In this document: piece by piece, positions 30,578 to 39,772 of the stretch
Position numbering within the stretch: position 1 is the first letter of the stretch
How the letters are laid out: each line of letters starts with the position of its first letter
Source: Roseibacterium elongatum DSM 19469
Lineage (GTDB): Bacteria; Pseudomonadota; Alphaproteobacteria; Rhodobacterales; Rhodobacteraceae
DNA: 64,000 nucleotides
Reading direction: 5' to 3'
Assembly (NCBI RefSeq): GCF_000590925.1
Contig: NZ_CP004372.1
Location: 3,391,001-3,455,000 of the forward strand
Notes under the pieces: generated by a model
What the model was told of the DNA's origin: nothing
What the model saw: the letters and a program-made list of their open reading frames with translations, nothing else
The model's database searches: none
Position numbers and translations under genes: made by a program

Positions 30578-31882
30578 TCATTCGCGGTTCAGCCGATCCA
30601 GCCGCGCGCGGACGGACAGGCCGTGCGCCTCGAGGCTTTCCGAGATTGCCAGTGTTTCGGCCGCAGGTCCAATGGCACGCAGGGCCGCAGGCGTCATCTG
30701 CGCCAGGGTCGAGCGCTTCATGAAATCGAGCACGGACAGGCCCGAGGAAAAGCGGGCCGAGCGCGCGGTGGGCAGCACGTGGTTGGGGCCGCCTATGTAA
30801 TCGCCGATCGCCTCGGGCGTCCATTGCCCCAGGAAGATCGCGCCAGCATGGGTGATCTTGCCCAACAACGCCTCGGTATCCGCGACGCACAGCTCAAGGT
30901 GTTCGGGCGCCACGCGGTTGGAAAATTCTGCCGCCTCGGTCAGGTCGCGGACGGTGATCACCGCGCCATAATCACGCCAACTGGGCCCGGCGATGTGCCG
31001 CCGCTCCAGCGTTTCGAGCCGCGCCTCGACGGCGCGCGCCACCGCCTCGCCAAACGCCGCGTCATCGGTGATGAGAATGGACTGCGCCACCTCGTCATGT
31101 TCGGCCTGGCTGAGAAGGTCGAGCGCCACCCAATCCGGGTCGTTCTCGGCATCGGCGATCACCAGGATCTCGGACGGCCCCGCGATCATGTCGATCCCGA
31201 CCTTACCGAAAACCCGGCGCTTGGCTGCCGCGACAAAGGCATTGCCGGGGCCCGTGATCTTGTCGACGGGCGCGATGGTTTCGGTGCCATAGGCCATCGC
31301 CGCCACGGCCTGTGCGCCCCCGATGCGATAGATCGTGTCGATGCCCGACAGCTTCGCCGCCAGCAGGACCAGCGGGTTGGCCGTGCCATCCGGCGTGGGC
31401 GCGCAGATCACAAGGCGCTCGACCCCCGCCACCTGCGCGGGGATCGCGTTCATCAGGACCGACGAGGGGTAGCTGGCAAGCCCGCCCGGCACATAAAGCC
31501 CCGCCGCGCCCACGGCGGTCCAGCGCCAGCCGAGTTCCACGCCCTCGGGGTCGGTCCAACGTGCATCCTCGGGGCGCTGGCGGACATGGTAGGCGCGGAT
31601 ACGCTCGGCGGCCAGTTCCAGCGCGTCCCGCTCCGCCGCGGGGACGGTGGCGATGGCGGCGTCGATCTCCTGGGGTGAAAACGCAAGCGTGTCCGGCGTC
31701 AGTGTCAAACGATCGAATTTTTCCGTCAGCTCGATAACCGCCGCATCGCCGCGGTCACGCACATCCGCGATGATCCCGGCGACGATATCGTCGACCTCGG
31801 GCGCATCTTCACGCTTCATGTTGAGCAGCGCGGCAAAGCGCGCGTCGAAATCGGCGTCTCTGCTGTCGAGAAACTGGGGCAT
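30578..31882 (-). CDS. hisD: Histidinol dehydrogenase
   Basis: A 434-aa zinc enzyme that oxidises histidinol to histidine in two NAD-dependent steps, the end of histidine synthesis. Diagnostic segments are GGLASYPSSVLMNAIPAQVA, TGPGNAFVAAAKR, DMIAGPSEI and GGPNHVLPTARSARFSSGLS. The ATG at 31882 has AAGGAGAGG upstream. The length is typical, and no other his genes are nearby. Confidence 0.96.
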   Translation of the reverse strand: MPQFLDSRDADFDARFAALLNMKREDAPEVDDIVAGIIADVRDRGDAAVIELTEKFDRLTLTPDTLAFSPQEIDAAIATVPAAERDALELAAERIRAYHVRQRPEDARWTDPEGVELGWRWTAVGAAGLYVPGGLASYPSSVLMNAIPAQVAGVERLVICAPTPDGTANPLVLLAAKLSGIDTIYRIGGAQAVAAMAYGTETIAPVDKITGPGNAFVAAAKRRVFGKVGIDMIAGPSEILVIADAENDPDWVALDLLSQAEHDEVAQSILITDDAAFGEAVARAVEARLETLERRHIAGPSWRDYGAVITVRDLTEAAEFSNRVAPEHLELCVADTEALLGKITHAGAIFLGQWTPEAIGDYIGGPNHVLPTARSARFSSGLSVLDFMKRSTLAQMTPAALRAIGPAAETLAISESLEAHGLSVRARLDRLNRE

Positions 31883-31963
31883 CGTCCTCTCCTTCTGGCC
31901 GTGCCCCGTCTAGCGCCTCTCGGCGACAGGGTGAAGCGGTGATCGTGTAGCACCCGCGCCGCG

Positions 31964-31977
31964 TTGACTCATATCAA
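31964..31977 (+). promoter_or_regulatory. FNR/FnrL-type binding site
   Basis: TTGACTCATATCAA matches the FNR-family palindrome TTGAT-N4-ATCAA with one mismatch. Its end is 97 bases before the cytochrome c start codon, in the correct region for activation under low oxygen. Roseobacters carry FnrL and related regulators; which one acts is not known. Confidence 0.6.
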
Positions 31978-32074
31978 TTACAACAATTTCCATACGCGAT
32001 AATATCTGCTTGGTCCCGGCCTTGCCTGGATCATGCGCGCGAGGGACGCGCATTCATTGACGGAGGAGGATCCA

Positions 32075-32476
32075 ATGAAGCACGCAGTACTCAGCAGTAT
32101 CGTGACGGTCGGCATCGCCCTTGGCGGGGCGGCGTTTGCCCAATCCGATGCGGGTGCCCAGGAATACGTTCAAGCCTGCGCAAGCTGCCACGGGGTGGCC
32201 GGGCATGGCGATGGGCCGCTCGCCGAGTTCATGACGGTCGAAGTCCCGGACCTGACCCAGATCGCGATCAACAATGACGGCGTGTTCCCGATGCTTCAGG
32301 TGATCCAGATCATCGACGGGCGGACCGGGGTGCGCGGTCACGGGTTCCCGATGCCCATCTGGGGCGATCGGTTCGAGGCGCAGATGCCCGATGACATGGG
32401 CACCTACGCCACCGAGTTGATGGTCCGCGGCCGGGTTCTGGCACTGGCCACCCATCTCGAGGCCATTCAGGAGTGA
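32075..32476 (+). CDS. Periplasmic c-type cytochrome
   Basis: A 133-aa protein with an N-terminal signal (cleaved near AAFAQS), a single heme-binding CASCH motif near residue 37 and probable Met ligand in HGFPMPIWG. It is an electron carrier, probably for a respiratory chain at low oxygen given the FNR-type site upstream. The ATG follows GGAGGAGG; the frame extends upstream to 32033 but would lengthen the signal without reason. Confidence 0.9.
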   Translation: MKHAVLSSIVTVGIALGGAAFAQSDAGAQEYVQACASCHGVAGHGDGPLAEFMTVEVPDLTQIAINNDGVFPMLQVIQIIDGRTGVRGHGFPMPIWGDRFEAQMPDDMGTYATELMVRGRVLALATHLEAIQE

Positions 32477-32498
32477 TCCTGCCAACCGATTGATCCTG

Positions 32499-32527
32499 TC
32501 AGGTGGCCCGCGACTTGGGCCACCTGA
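32499..32527. terminator. Hairpin terminator after the cytochrome gene
   Basis: An 11-bp perfect stem TCAGGTGGCCC / GGGCCACCTGA with a seven-base loop, 22 bases after the cytochrome stop. Little T tract follows on either strand. Confidence 0.65.
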
Positions 32528-32672
32528 CGCCATTGTTGATCCGCTTGTCGCGAGGTCCGCGCAACGATCAGGGCATCAGGGCGCAAAACGCCCCGTATCT
32601 GTGACGGCCGCCGGCCACGACGTTAGGCTGCACTTGGTCCAAGGCGGTCTTTGCCCCAAGGGGCAGCAACAC

Positions 32673-33140
32673 TCACTCTGGATGTCCCGGAACCTTGCCC
32701 GACGGCGCGACATAGGGCCGGGTCACGTCGCGCAACGTCACCTCCAGCGCTTCGACGTCCAAGGCCACCGCGCCATCGCCGGCAAAGACCAGCGTCACAC
32801 GTCCGGCGCCATCCTCGGCCGGAGCCCATTCGATCGCCAGCAACGACAAGACGATATCCCGATCGGCCCGATCGATCCCCTGGCTCGAGACGCGCTGCAC
32901 ATCCTCGATCGCCAGAACGCTCTGGACCCGTTCGGGCGGGCTGTGGCGGCCGGCGTCCTCCCATCGAAACCGATTGAGCAACAGGGCAAAGCGGCGTCGG
33001 GGCCGGTCCCAGGTCATCTCGACGACGGGCAGGACCGCGTCCTGTGTCAGGCTCGAGATGACCTCGAGATCGCCGGCATCGAGCGCGCGCAGGGCGACGG
33101 GCCGGTCTGCACCGTCTTCGAACCGGGCGTCTTCAACCAT
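32673..33140 (-). CDS. DUF2948 family protein
   Basis: A 155-aa alphaproteobacterial protein of unknown function ([20 protein letters not shown], then [16 protein letters not shown]). The family is found beside murA and hisD in this group. The start at 33140 overlaps the 3' end of murA by eight bases. Confidence 0.88.
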   Translation of the reverse strand: MVEDARFEDGADRPVALRALDAGDLEVISSLTQDAVLPVVEMTWDRPRRRFALLLNRFRWEDAGRHSPPERVQSVLAIEDVQRVSSQGIDRADRDIVLSLLAIEWAPAEDGAGRVTLVFAGDGAVALDVEALEVTLRDVTRPYVAPSGKVPGHPE

Positions 33141-34404
33141 CGTCCTTGACCCTTTTGATCTTTGCCCCAACGGCGGACAGCTTTTCCTCGACCCGTTCGT
33201 ATCCGCGATCGAGATGATAGACGCGGCTGACCACCGTTTCACCCTCTGCCGCCAGGCCGGCCAGGATCAAGCTGACCGAGGCGCGCAGATCGGTCGCCAT
33301 GACCGGCGCGCCCTTGAGACGGGAGACGCCGGTGACCGTCGCCGTGCCGCCATGCACGTCGATCCTGGCGCCCATGCGGATCAGTTCGGGCGCGTGCATG
33401 AAGCGGTTTTCAAAGATCCGCTCCTCAAGCACGCTGACCCCGTCGGCCAGGCACAGCAGCGCCATCATCTGCGCCTGCAGGTCGGTCGGGAAGCCGGGGA
33501 AGGGCTCGGTCACGACATCGACGGCGCGGATACGGCCCTCGCCGCGTGACACGCGCAAACCGCGCGGCGTCTCCTCGACCTCGGTCCCGGTCGCGCGCAG
33601 CTTGTCCACGAAGGCGGCGACCAGGTCGATCCGCCCGCCGGGCAGATCGACCGCCCCGCCCGCGATGGCCGGGACCAGCATGTAGGTCCCCAGTTCGATC
33701 CGGTCTAGCACCACCGGATGCGTGGCACCATGCAGACGGTCGACCCCCTCGATCACGATGTCCGAGGTCCCCTCGCCCTCGATCTGTGCGCCCATCTTGC
33801 GCAGGCATTGGGCCAGATCGACGATCTCCGGCTCTCGCGCGGCGTTTTTCAGAACCGTCGTGCCCTTGGCCAGGGTGGCCGCCATCAGCGCGTTTTCCGT
33901 GGCCCCGACCGAGACCAGCGGAAACTCGAACACCGCCCCCTTGAGCCCGCCCTTGACCTGCGCATGGACATACCCGTCCCGCAATTCCAGATCGGCCCCC
34001 ATCGCCTCGAGCGCCTTGAGATGCAGATCGACGGGGCGCGCGCCGATGGAACACCCGCCCGGCAGGCTGACGACGGCCCGGCCATCGCGCGCCAGCATCG
34101 GCCCGAGCACCAGGATCGAGGCGCGCATCTTGCGCACGATGTCGTAATCGGCGGTGTGATTGTCGAGACTATGTGACGACAGCGTCAAGACCTGGCCGTC
34201 ATTGAGCGGCTGCACCTCGGCACCCAGCGATTGCAGCAGCGTCGACATGGTGCGGATGTCCGACAGCCGCGGCGCATTGGTCAGCGTCAGCGGTTCCTCG
34301 CTGAGCAGCGTGGCGGGCATGAGCGTCAGGCAGGCATTCTTTGCGCCCGCGATGGGGATTTCCCCATGCAAGGGGCCTGCCCCCTCGACGATGATTCTGT
34401 CCAC
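33133..34404 (-). CDS. murA: UDP-N-acetylglucosamine 1-carboxyvinyltransferase
   Basis: A 423-aa enzyme that makes the first committed step of peptidoglycan synthesis, transferring enolpyruvate to UDP-GlcNAc. The catalytic Cys lies in [16 protein letters not shown], so the enzyme should be fosfomycin-sensitive. The N-terminus [20 protein letters not shown] and full length are typical. It is followed by DUF2948 and then, beyond the oppositely oriented cytochrome, hisD. Confidence 0.97.
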   Translation of the reverse strand: MDRIIVEGAGPLHGEIPIAGAKNACLTLMPATLLSEEPLTLTNAPRLSDIRTMSTLLQSLGAEVQPLNDGQVLTLSSHSLDNHTADYDIVRKMRASILVLGPMLARDGRAVVSLPGGCSIGARPVDLHLKALEAMGADLELRDGYVHAQVKGGLKGAVFEFPLVSVGATENALMAATLAKGTTVLKNAAREPEIVDLAQCLRKMGAQIEGEGTSDIVIEGVDRLHGATHPVVLDRIELGTYMLVPAIAGGAVDLPGGRIDLVAAFVDKLRATGTEVEETPRGLRVSRGEGRIRAVDVVTEPFPGFPTDLQAQMMALLCLADGVSVLEERIFENRFMHAPELIRMGARIDVHGGTATVTGVSRLKGAPVMATDLRASVSLILAGLAAEGETVVSRVYHLDRGYERVEEKLSAVGAKIKRVKDDG

Positions 34405-34419
34405 GGCTCTGCCCTTTCC

Positions 34420-34599
34420 TCAATCCTGTTGCGGCTCCGCACCGTCATTGTCGGTCGCGGGCCCGGCCCGTTTGCGGGCCTGTGCCTTGCGTCTCGCCAG
34501 ATTGGCCTTGAGGGCCGCCTTGAGCCGCGCCTCTCGATCCCCGGCCTGTCGGGCCGCGCCCGATTTGGCGGGCTGGTCTGCCTTGCGTCGCATCGTCAT
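34420..34599 (-). CDS. Small basic conserved protein (59 aa)
   Basis: A short reading frame starting MTMRRKADQPAKSG, very rich in Ala, Arg and Lys, with a helical centre (RLKAALKANLARRKAQARKR). Similar tiny basic proteins are seen upstream of murA in Rhodobacteraceae. No obvious ribosome binding site. Function unknown. Confidence 0.5.
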   Translation of the reverse strand: MTMRRKADQPAKSGAARQAGDREARLKAALKANLARRKAQARKRAGPATDNDGAEPQQD

Positions 34600-34689
34600 G
34601 GGGCGGGGTTTACCGCGCTCGGCGAAAGGCGTCCAGATTGCCCTTGCATCGTCCGGTCGAAGCGTCTAGAGGACCGCCCACATGATGTC

Positions 34690-34764
34690 GCCGCAGTAGC
34701 TCAGTGGTAGAGCGCACCCTTGGTAAGGGTGAGGTCGGGAGTTCAATCCTCCCCTGCGGCACCA
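34690..34764 (+). tRNA. tRNA-Thr (GGT)
   Basis: Complete cloverleaf: acceptor GCCGCAG / CTGCGGC, D arm GCTCAGTGGTAGAGC, anticodon stem-loop CACCCTTGGTAAGGGTG with anticodon GGT, T loop AGTTCAATCCT and encoded CCA. Confidence 0.97.
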
Positions 34765-34937
34765 CCGCCCTCTCGGCTTTCGACATGCAATGCGGTCTTG
34801 ATGCCGCCGACGGCGGCTTTCGGTCAACGGGCGCGGCGCAATTGCCTTGGCCTAATGCCGCGCATCGCCCGGTCATGCCCCTCTTGCGCAGTAAAACGCC
34901 CCTTCTTCGCGGCAATCCCGGCTGCTAGCCTGCGCGC

Positions 34938-36710
34938 ATGCTGGACGATCGCACCCTGATTTCCGGGCTTTTTGTCGGGTTCTTCCTCCTCCTGCTATGG
35001 GGGCGTATCCGCTATGACCTCGTGGCTTTTGGCACATTGGTCCTTGCCGCTGTTCTGGGGCTTGTGCCCTATGACGGGCTGTTTGCCGGGTTCGGGCATC
35101 CGGCGGTCGCCATCATCGCGCTGGTGCTTATCATCAGCCGCGGGCTTTCTTCCTCTGGGGCCGTGGAACTGGTTGCAGCGCGCCTGATCGACCCGGAACG
35201 CCCGGTGCCGCTGCATATCTCGGTCATTTCCGGCATCGGGGCGATCCTGTCGGCGGTCATCAACAACGTCGCGGCCCTGGCCGTGTTGATGCCGCTGGAC
35301 ATGGACGCGGCCAGAACGGCCAAGCGCGCCGCCGGCAAGACCCTGATGCCGCTGTCCTTCGCCACGATCCTGGGGGGCATGATCACGCTGATCGGGACGC
35401 CGCCCAACATCGTGATCTCGGAGTATCGCACGGACGCTTTGGGCGAACCCTTCTCGATGTTCGACTTCACGCCCGTGGGCCTGACGGTGGCCTGTGTGGG
35501 CATCCTTTTCTTGTCGGTCATCGGGTGGCGGCTGCTGCCGGCGCGCCTGCAGGATGAAACCCCGGAGGAGGTCGCGCGCGGACGCTACATCGCCGAATTG
35601 CGCGTCGGCGATCAGGACCCCGAGCAACCCGTCCTCGTGCGCGATCTCGACCAGCAGGCCAACGCCGCCGACGTCCACATCATCGGCCTGATCCGAAACG
35701 GGTCGCGGCGGCCCGGCCTGGCGCGGCGCGAGACCATCCGGGGCGGCGATTTCCTCGTGGTCGAGGGCGACCCAAAGGCGATCGAGGCGTTCATGGGCAA
35801 GGCGGCGTTGGAGTTTGCCGGCGCCGAGAAGCACGAAGGCGGCCTGACCAGCAAGGGGCTGACGCTGAGCGAGGCCATCGTGCCCGACGGCGCGCGCATA
35901 CAAGGCCGGACCGCGCGCCAATTGCACCTGTTGAACCGGCATTCGGTCACGCTGCTGGGTGTCGCGCGCGAGGGGCGGAGGTTCCGCGATCGGGTCCGCC
36001 TGCTGGCGATCCGGGCCGGTGATGTCCTGCTTTTGCTGGGGACACCGGAACGGGTTGCCGATGCCATCGAGTGGATGGGCGTTCTGCCGATCGAGGGGCG
36101 CAGGACCGATGTGATCCAACGCCACAAGGCCGCGGCAACGATCGCGATTTTCCTCTGTGCGGTGCTATTGGCCGTTCTGGGGCTGCTGCCCCTGCTGGTC
36201 GCGCTGGCCCTTGCCGTGATCGGGTTCATCGGACTGGGTCTGATCAGCGGGCGCGAGGTCTATGCCTCGGTGGAATGGAAGGTCATCGTGCTGCTTGGCA
36301 GCCTGATCCCCCTGACCGCGGCCTTTGAACGAACCGGCGGGGCCGAGTTTCTGGCCAACCAGATCATCGCCGCGATGCAAGGCTACCCGGAATGGGCAAT
36401 GCTGACCGTCTTGATGATCGTCACCATGACCATGTCCGATTTCCTCAACAACGTGGCCACCACGCTGATCGCCGCGCCGGTCGGCCTGTCGCTTGCGGCC
36501 GAGACGGGCACGAACCCCGACACCTATCTGATGGCCGTGGCTGTGGCGGCCTCTTGTGCCTTTCTCACACCGATCGGGCATCAGAACAACACAATCATCC
36601 TGGGGCCGGGCGGTTACCGCTTTGCCGATTACTGGCGCATCGGGCTGCCGCTCGAGATCATCGTGATCGCCGTCTCCATCCCCATGCTGCTGATCGTCTG
36701 GCCCCTGTAG
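34938..36710 (+). CDS. SLC13-family permease with two TrkA-C domains
   Basis: A 590-aa inner-membrane transporter. Hydrophobic helices fill residues 1-200 and 390-590, with the ion-transporter signature segments NNVAALAVLMPLDMDAARTA and NNVATTLIAAPVGLSLA. Between them lie two soluble RCK_C/TrkA-C regulatory domains (about 210-375). Members carry sulfate, dicarboxylates or other anions, usually with sodium; the substrate is not clear here. Confidence 0.88.
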   Translation: MLDDRTLISGLFVGFFLLLLWGRIRYDLVAFGTLVLAAVLGLVPYDGLFAGFGHPAVAIIALVLIISRGLSSSGAVELVAARLIDPERPVPLHISVISGIGAILSAVINNVAALAVLMPLDMDAARTAKRAAGKTLMPLSFATILGGMITLIGTPPNIVISEYRTDALGEPFSMFDFTPVGLTVACVGILFLSVIGWRLLPARLQDETPEEVARGRYIAELRVGDQDPEQPVLVRDLDQQANAADVHIIGLIRNGSRRPGLARRETIRGGDFLVVEGDPKAIEAFMGKAALEFAGAEKHEGGLTSKGLTLSEAIVPDGARIQGRTARQLHLLNRHSVTLLGVAREGRRFRDRVRLLAIRAGDVLLLLGTPERVADAIEWMGVLPIEGRRTDVIQRHKAAATIAIFLCAVLLAVLGLLPLLVALALAVIGFIGLGLISGREVYASVEWKVIVLLGSLIPLTAAFERTGGAEFLANQIIAAMQGYPEWAMLTVLMIVTMTMSDFLNNVATTLIAAPVGLSLAAETGTNPDTYLMAVAVAASCAFLTPIGHQNNTIILGPGGYRFADYWRIGLPLEIIVIAVSIPMLLIVWPL

Positions 36711-36721
36711 AAGCAGCCAGA

Positions 36722-36739
36722 CGGCCCGAAGGCGGGCCG
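36722..36739. terminator. Hairpin between convergent genes
   Basis: CGGCCCG / CGGGCCG stem with an AAGG loop, between the 3' ends of the SLC13 gene (+) and the SMR gene (-). Likely a shared terminator, without a clear T tract. Confidence 0.5.
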
Positions 36740-36752
36740 CACCATCGGGCGA

Positions 36753-37082
36753 TCAGGCGACAGGCCCTTGGGTAGACAGTTTCATCAGCGCCATGCCCAG
36801 CACGATCAGGGCGGCGGCGGCGATGCGCATCGGGTTCAGCGCCTCGCCATAAAGGATGATGCCCGCGATAAAGGCCCCGACCGCGCCGATGCCCACCCAG
36901 ACCATGTAGGCGGTTCCCAGCGGCAAGCTGCGCATCGCGATGGACAAGAGCCCGAACGACCCGAGCATGGTCACGATGGTGATCACGCTGGGCCAAAGCC
37001 GGGTGAAGCCGTCGGATTGTTTCATCGCCGTGGCCCAGACGATTTCCAGCAGGCCCGCGACCGTCACCAATATCCATGCCAT
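36753..37082 (-). CDS. SMR-family exporter of the SugE/Gdx type
   Basis: A 109-aa protein with four membrane helices. MAWILVTVAGLLEIVWATAM has the membrane Glu (AGLLEIVWA) used for proton antiport, and SLPLGTAYMVWVGIGAVG fits the SugE/Gdx branch that exports guanidinium and small quaternary ammonium ions. It starts seven bases after the dmmC stop on the same strand, so it is probably the last gene of the dmm operon. Export of methylated amines is an inference from position only. Confidence 0.82.
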   Translation of the reverse strand: MAWILVTVAGLLEIVWATAMKQSDGFTRLWPSVITIVTMLGSFGLLSIAMRSLPLGTAYMVWVGIGAVGAFIAGIILYGEALNPMRIAAAALIVLGMALMKLSTQGPVA

Positions 37083-37089
37083 GTGTTGA

Positions 37090-38133
37090 TCAATCCTCTG
37101 GAAAGATGCCGGGCGAGGTGGGCGCGCCATCGTCGAATTGCGACAGGTGGTTCACGATCACGTCGCGGTTGACGGCAAAGCCCTTGTAATCGGCCAGATC
37201 GGGGTCGATGTCGCGCAGCACGCGGTGCAGGCGGCGGGCCCATTTCGGCTGCGTGACCAGATCGTCGAGGCTGGCAAGGTAGCAACGGATCGGAAAGGCC
37301 AGCGCGTGCGAGCGCGGCAGGCGGAAAAAGGTCTGCAACTCGACCCGCAAGAATTGCTTGTGGCCCACGTTCTCGGGCGTGATCGTCCGTTTTTCCGGGC
37401 CCCATTTGTGATAGTTCTCGGGCGAGGTATCGAGGCGCGGGTTCACCGTCATGGTCCAGTTGAGGCGGCGGTAATGCTGCCCCTGCCCGACGGCGAGCAG
37501 GAATTTCAACGCCTTGTCGAAGACCCCCATCTGGCGCGCCTTGGGCACCGGCGCGTGCCATTCGAAGAAGTTCATGCCGACATCGAAATCCAGCGACCAG
37601 TCGGCCTGCGAGGTGACCATGCCCGCATCCATCCACAGGTTGCCATCTCGTTCATGCAGCAGCGCGAAATCGCCCTGTGTCTGGCGGGTGATGTATTCCA
37701 TCGGCCCGTAGGGCAGCGTCGCGGCATCAAGAAAGATAAAGCGCTTGTCGATGCCCATGGGCCTGTTGATCCAGTGCCAGTCGTTGCCGGCGCGGGTCAG
37801 CGAAAACAGGTCGGGATAATCCCGTGCCTTGCTGACCATGATCAGCTCCAGCAGATCCCAGCCCGCCAGTTCCATATGCGGCAGCGACTGGCAGCGCAGC
37901 GGGTCTTCGGCCAGCGTGATCTCGCGGTCGCGCATCTCGGCGACGTAATGCTCGTCGACATCGAACATATGCTCGAACGGGCTGCCTTTCGGGCCGCCGG
38001 GGTGCTGCTCGATATTGACGGAATAGGCGTAGCTGTCGCGATCGAAGGGGAAGGGAAAGCGCCGGATCGCCTCGGGGGAATTGCGATAGGTGTAATCGCC
38101 GCGAAAGGTCTCGTCGTTGAATTGCATCGTCAT
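37090..38133 (-). CDS. dmmC: Dimethylamine monooxygenase subunit DmmC (DUF3445, heme-dependent)
   Basis: A 347-aa protein of the DUF3445 family, the heme-dependent oxidative N-demethylases. It begins MTMQFNDETFRGDYTYRNSP and ends in HLSQFDDGAPTSPGIFPED. With DmmA and DmmB it forms the dimethylamine monooxygenase described in Ruegeria pomeroyi, which converts dimethylamine to monomethylamine and formaldehyde. The neighbours match that operon: dmmD, dmmA and dmmB lie upstream in order. Confidence 0.87.
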   Translation of the reverse strand: MTMQFNDETFRGDYTYRNSPEAIRRFPFPFDRDSYAYSVNIEQHPGGPKGSPFEHMFDVDEHYVAEMRDREITLAEDPLRCQSLPHMELAGWDLLELIMVSKARDYPDLFSLTRAGNDWHWINRPMGIDKRFIFLDAATLPYGPMEYITRQTQGDFALLHERDGNLWMDAGMVTSQADWSLDFDVGMNFFEWHAPVPKARQMGVFDKALKFLLAVGQGQHYRRLNWTMTVNPRLDTSPENYHKWGPEKRTITPENVGHKQFLRVELQTFFRLPRSHALAFPIRCYLASLDDLVTQPKWARRLHRVLRDIDPDLADYKGFAVNRDVIVNHLSQFDDGAPTSPGIFPED

Positions 38134-38147
38134 GGTCGGGGTCCTCT

Positions 38148-39095
38148 CTACAGGTCGAGTTCCAGCCGCGTTCCCGTGAACCGCGACATGCAGGGCATGA
38201 TTTTCGTTTGCGCCGCGCGTTCATCCGCGCTGAGCCAGTGATCGTTGTGTTCGATTTGGCCATCGCAGGCCGTGACCGCCGTTTCGCAGCGCCCGCAGGC
38301 GCCGCCACGGCAGGAATAGTCGATCTCGACCCCGGCCTGTTCCAGCGCTTCCAGCAGGCTTTGGTCGGCCTTGACCGCGACGGTCTGGCCGGTCGAGGCG
38401 ATGGTGACCTCGAACGGCTCGCCCGGCGGCGGGGCAGTGAAGGCCTCGGAATGAACGGCGCTTGTCGGCCAGCCAAGGCGCGCGGCCTGGTCGGCCACGG
38501 CAGCGATCAGCCCCTCGGGGCCGCAGGTATAGACATGTGTGCCAAGCGGGTGCCCATCGAGGATGGCACCAAGGTCCATCCGATTGCCTTCCTCGGAAAT
38601 GTGAACATGGATATGCGCGGCTTGCGGCAGCAGCGCGATGCCCGCCGCCTCGGCGCGGGACCGGGCAGCGTAGTGCAACTCATAGGGTTGCTGTGCGCGG
38701 TCCAACTGGCGCAGTTGCGACAGAAACGGCGTGATGCCGATGCCGCCGCCGATGAGCACATGCTTGCGCGCCCGCAGGTCCAGCTGGAACAGGTTCGCGG
38801 GCACAGAGACAGTGATCGTGTCGCCCTCGGCCACGGCGGTATGCATGTGGCGCGAGCCGCCGCGCCCTGTATCCTCGCGCCGCACAGCGATTTCATAGCC
38901 GGACGGGTCATAAGGGTCGGAGATCAGCGAATAGGAGTTGCGGCGGATCGTGTCACCATCGGGCATCTCGACGGTGATATGCGCGCCACCCGAGAAGACA
39001 GGCAGCGGCGCGCCGGTCGGGTCCTCGAAGCGGAAGCGCTTGACCAGAGGCGTCAGCTCTTCGACGGCGGTCACCTTGAGGGCAAGTTTGCTCAT
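38148..39095 (-). CDS. dmmB: Dimethylamine monooxygenase reductase subunit DmmB
   Basis: A 315-aa phthalate dioxygenase reductase-like protein that feeds electrons from NAD(P)H to the monooxygenase. A flavin-binding RRNSYSLIS motif and nucleotide-binding GGGIGITPFLSQ are followed by a C-terminal plant-type ferredoxin domain with CRGGACGRC and a later Cys (MPCMSRF) for a 2Fe-2S cluster. The start MSKLALKV at 39095 overlaps the dmmA stop as ATGA; a longer upstream frame overlaps dmmA and is not real. Confidence 0.9.
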   Translation of the reverse strand: MSKLALKVTAVEELTPLVKRFRFEDPTGAPLPVFSGGAHITVEMPDGDTIRRNSYSLISDPYDPSGYEIAVRREDTGRGGSRHMHTAVAEGDTITVSVPANLFQLDLRARKHVLIGGGIGITPFLSQLRQLDRAQQPYELHYAARSRAEAAGIALLPQAAHIHVHISEEGNRMDLGAILDGHPLGTHVYTCGPEGLIAAVADQAARLGWPTSAVHSEAFTAPPPGEPFEVTIASTGQTVAVKADQSLLEALEQAGVEIDYSCRGGACGRCETAVTACDGQIEHNDHWLSADERAAQTKIMPCMSRFTGTRLELDL

Positions 39096-39693
39096 GGGCG
39101 GATCTCCTCGGTGGCGGGGATGTCGCCGGGCGTTTCGGCATCGACGCAGACGCCCTGAAACGCGCCAAGGCGACGCGAGAAATGATCGCGGACGAACAGC
39201 GTCAGGCCGCAATGGGAACAGGTGAAGGGATCGGTCGTGACCCCGTCGGTGATGCCCTTGCAATGCACACATTGCATGCGCCGTGCGATCGAGCCGCGAT
39301 GCTCCATCTGGATGTCTTCCAGAGCCAAGCCGGATGCCAGCGCCATGGCCGAGATATGGCCCATAAGCCCCTCGGACCCGGCCAGAAACATCTGCGTGCC
39401 CATCCGCGCCTGCGACAGCACCTGCGGACGATGGGGGTCGCCGTGTCGAGATCGGGCACGGTCTGCATGGCGGCGGGCGACAGGGCGGCCATCGCCGCGC
39501 CGGTTTCGGCCGCGACGCCGACAAGGACCACATGCGACTTGGCCATCGCCGTGGCATCGGCCGTTGCGAGGTCGGTCAGCGCCGCGGCCCCGGCCTCGTC
39601 CGCGACCATGATCGCGGGGGCACCGGAACGCGGGGCAAGCCCGGCATAGGTCGGGCGACTGTCGATGGACGGGGAAAAGACGGTGTTGGGCAT
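39092..39693 (-). pseudogene. dmmA: Dimethylamine monooxygenase subunit DmmA, frameshifted
   Basis: About 200 codons. The N-terminal half (MPNTVFSPSIDSRPTYAGLA) runs to DTATPIV. A single missing base near 39424-39430 then shifts the frame; the rest (QVLSQARMGTQMFLAGSEG) continues in another frame and ends in two cysteine pairs, CVHCKG and CSHCGL, which probably bind metal. This N- and C-terminal layout is that of DmmA proteins. Located between dmmD and dmmB. A sequencing error is likely because the other operon members are intact. Confidence 0.82.
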
Positions 39694-39772
39694 GATCGGG
39701 CCTCGGTCTTGCGGATGTCTGGATCGGCGGGAAGTGGATGTGTCCCCTCCCCGCCCGTGTCGCGTCAGGGCC

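Noticed and set aside
36753-37082. Guanidine riboswitch for the SugE-type gene
   Set aside because: The gene starts seven bases after dmmC, leaving no room for a leader.
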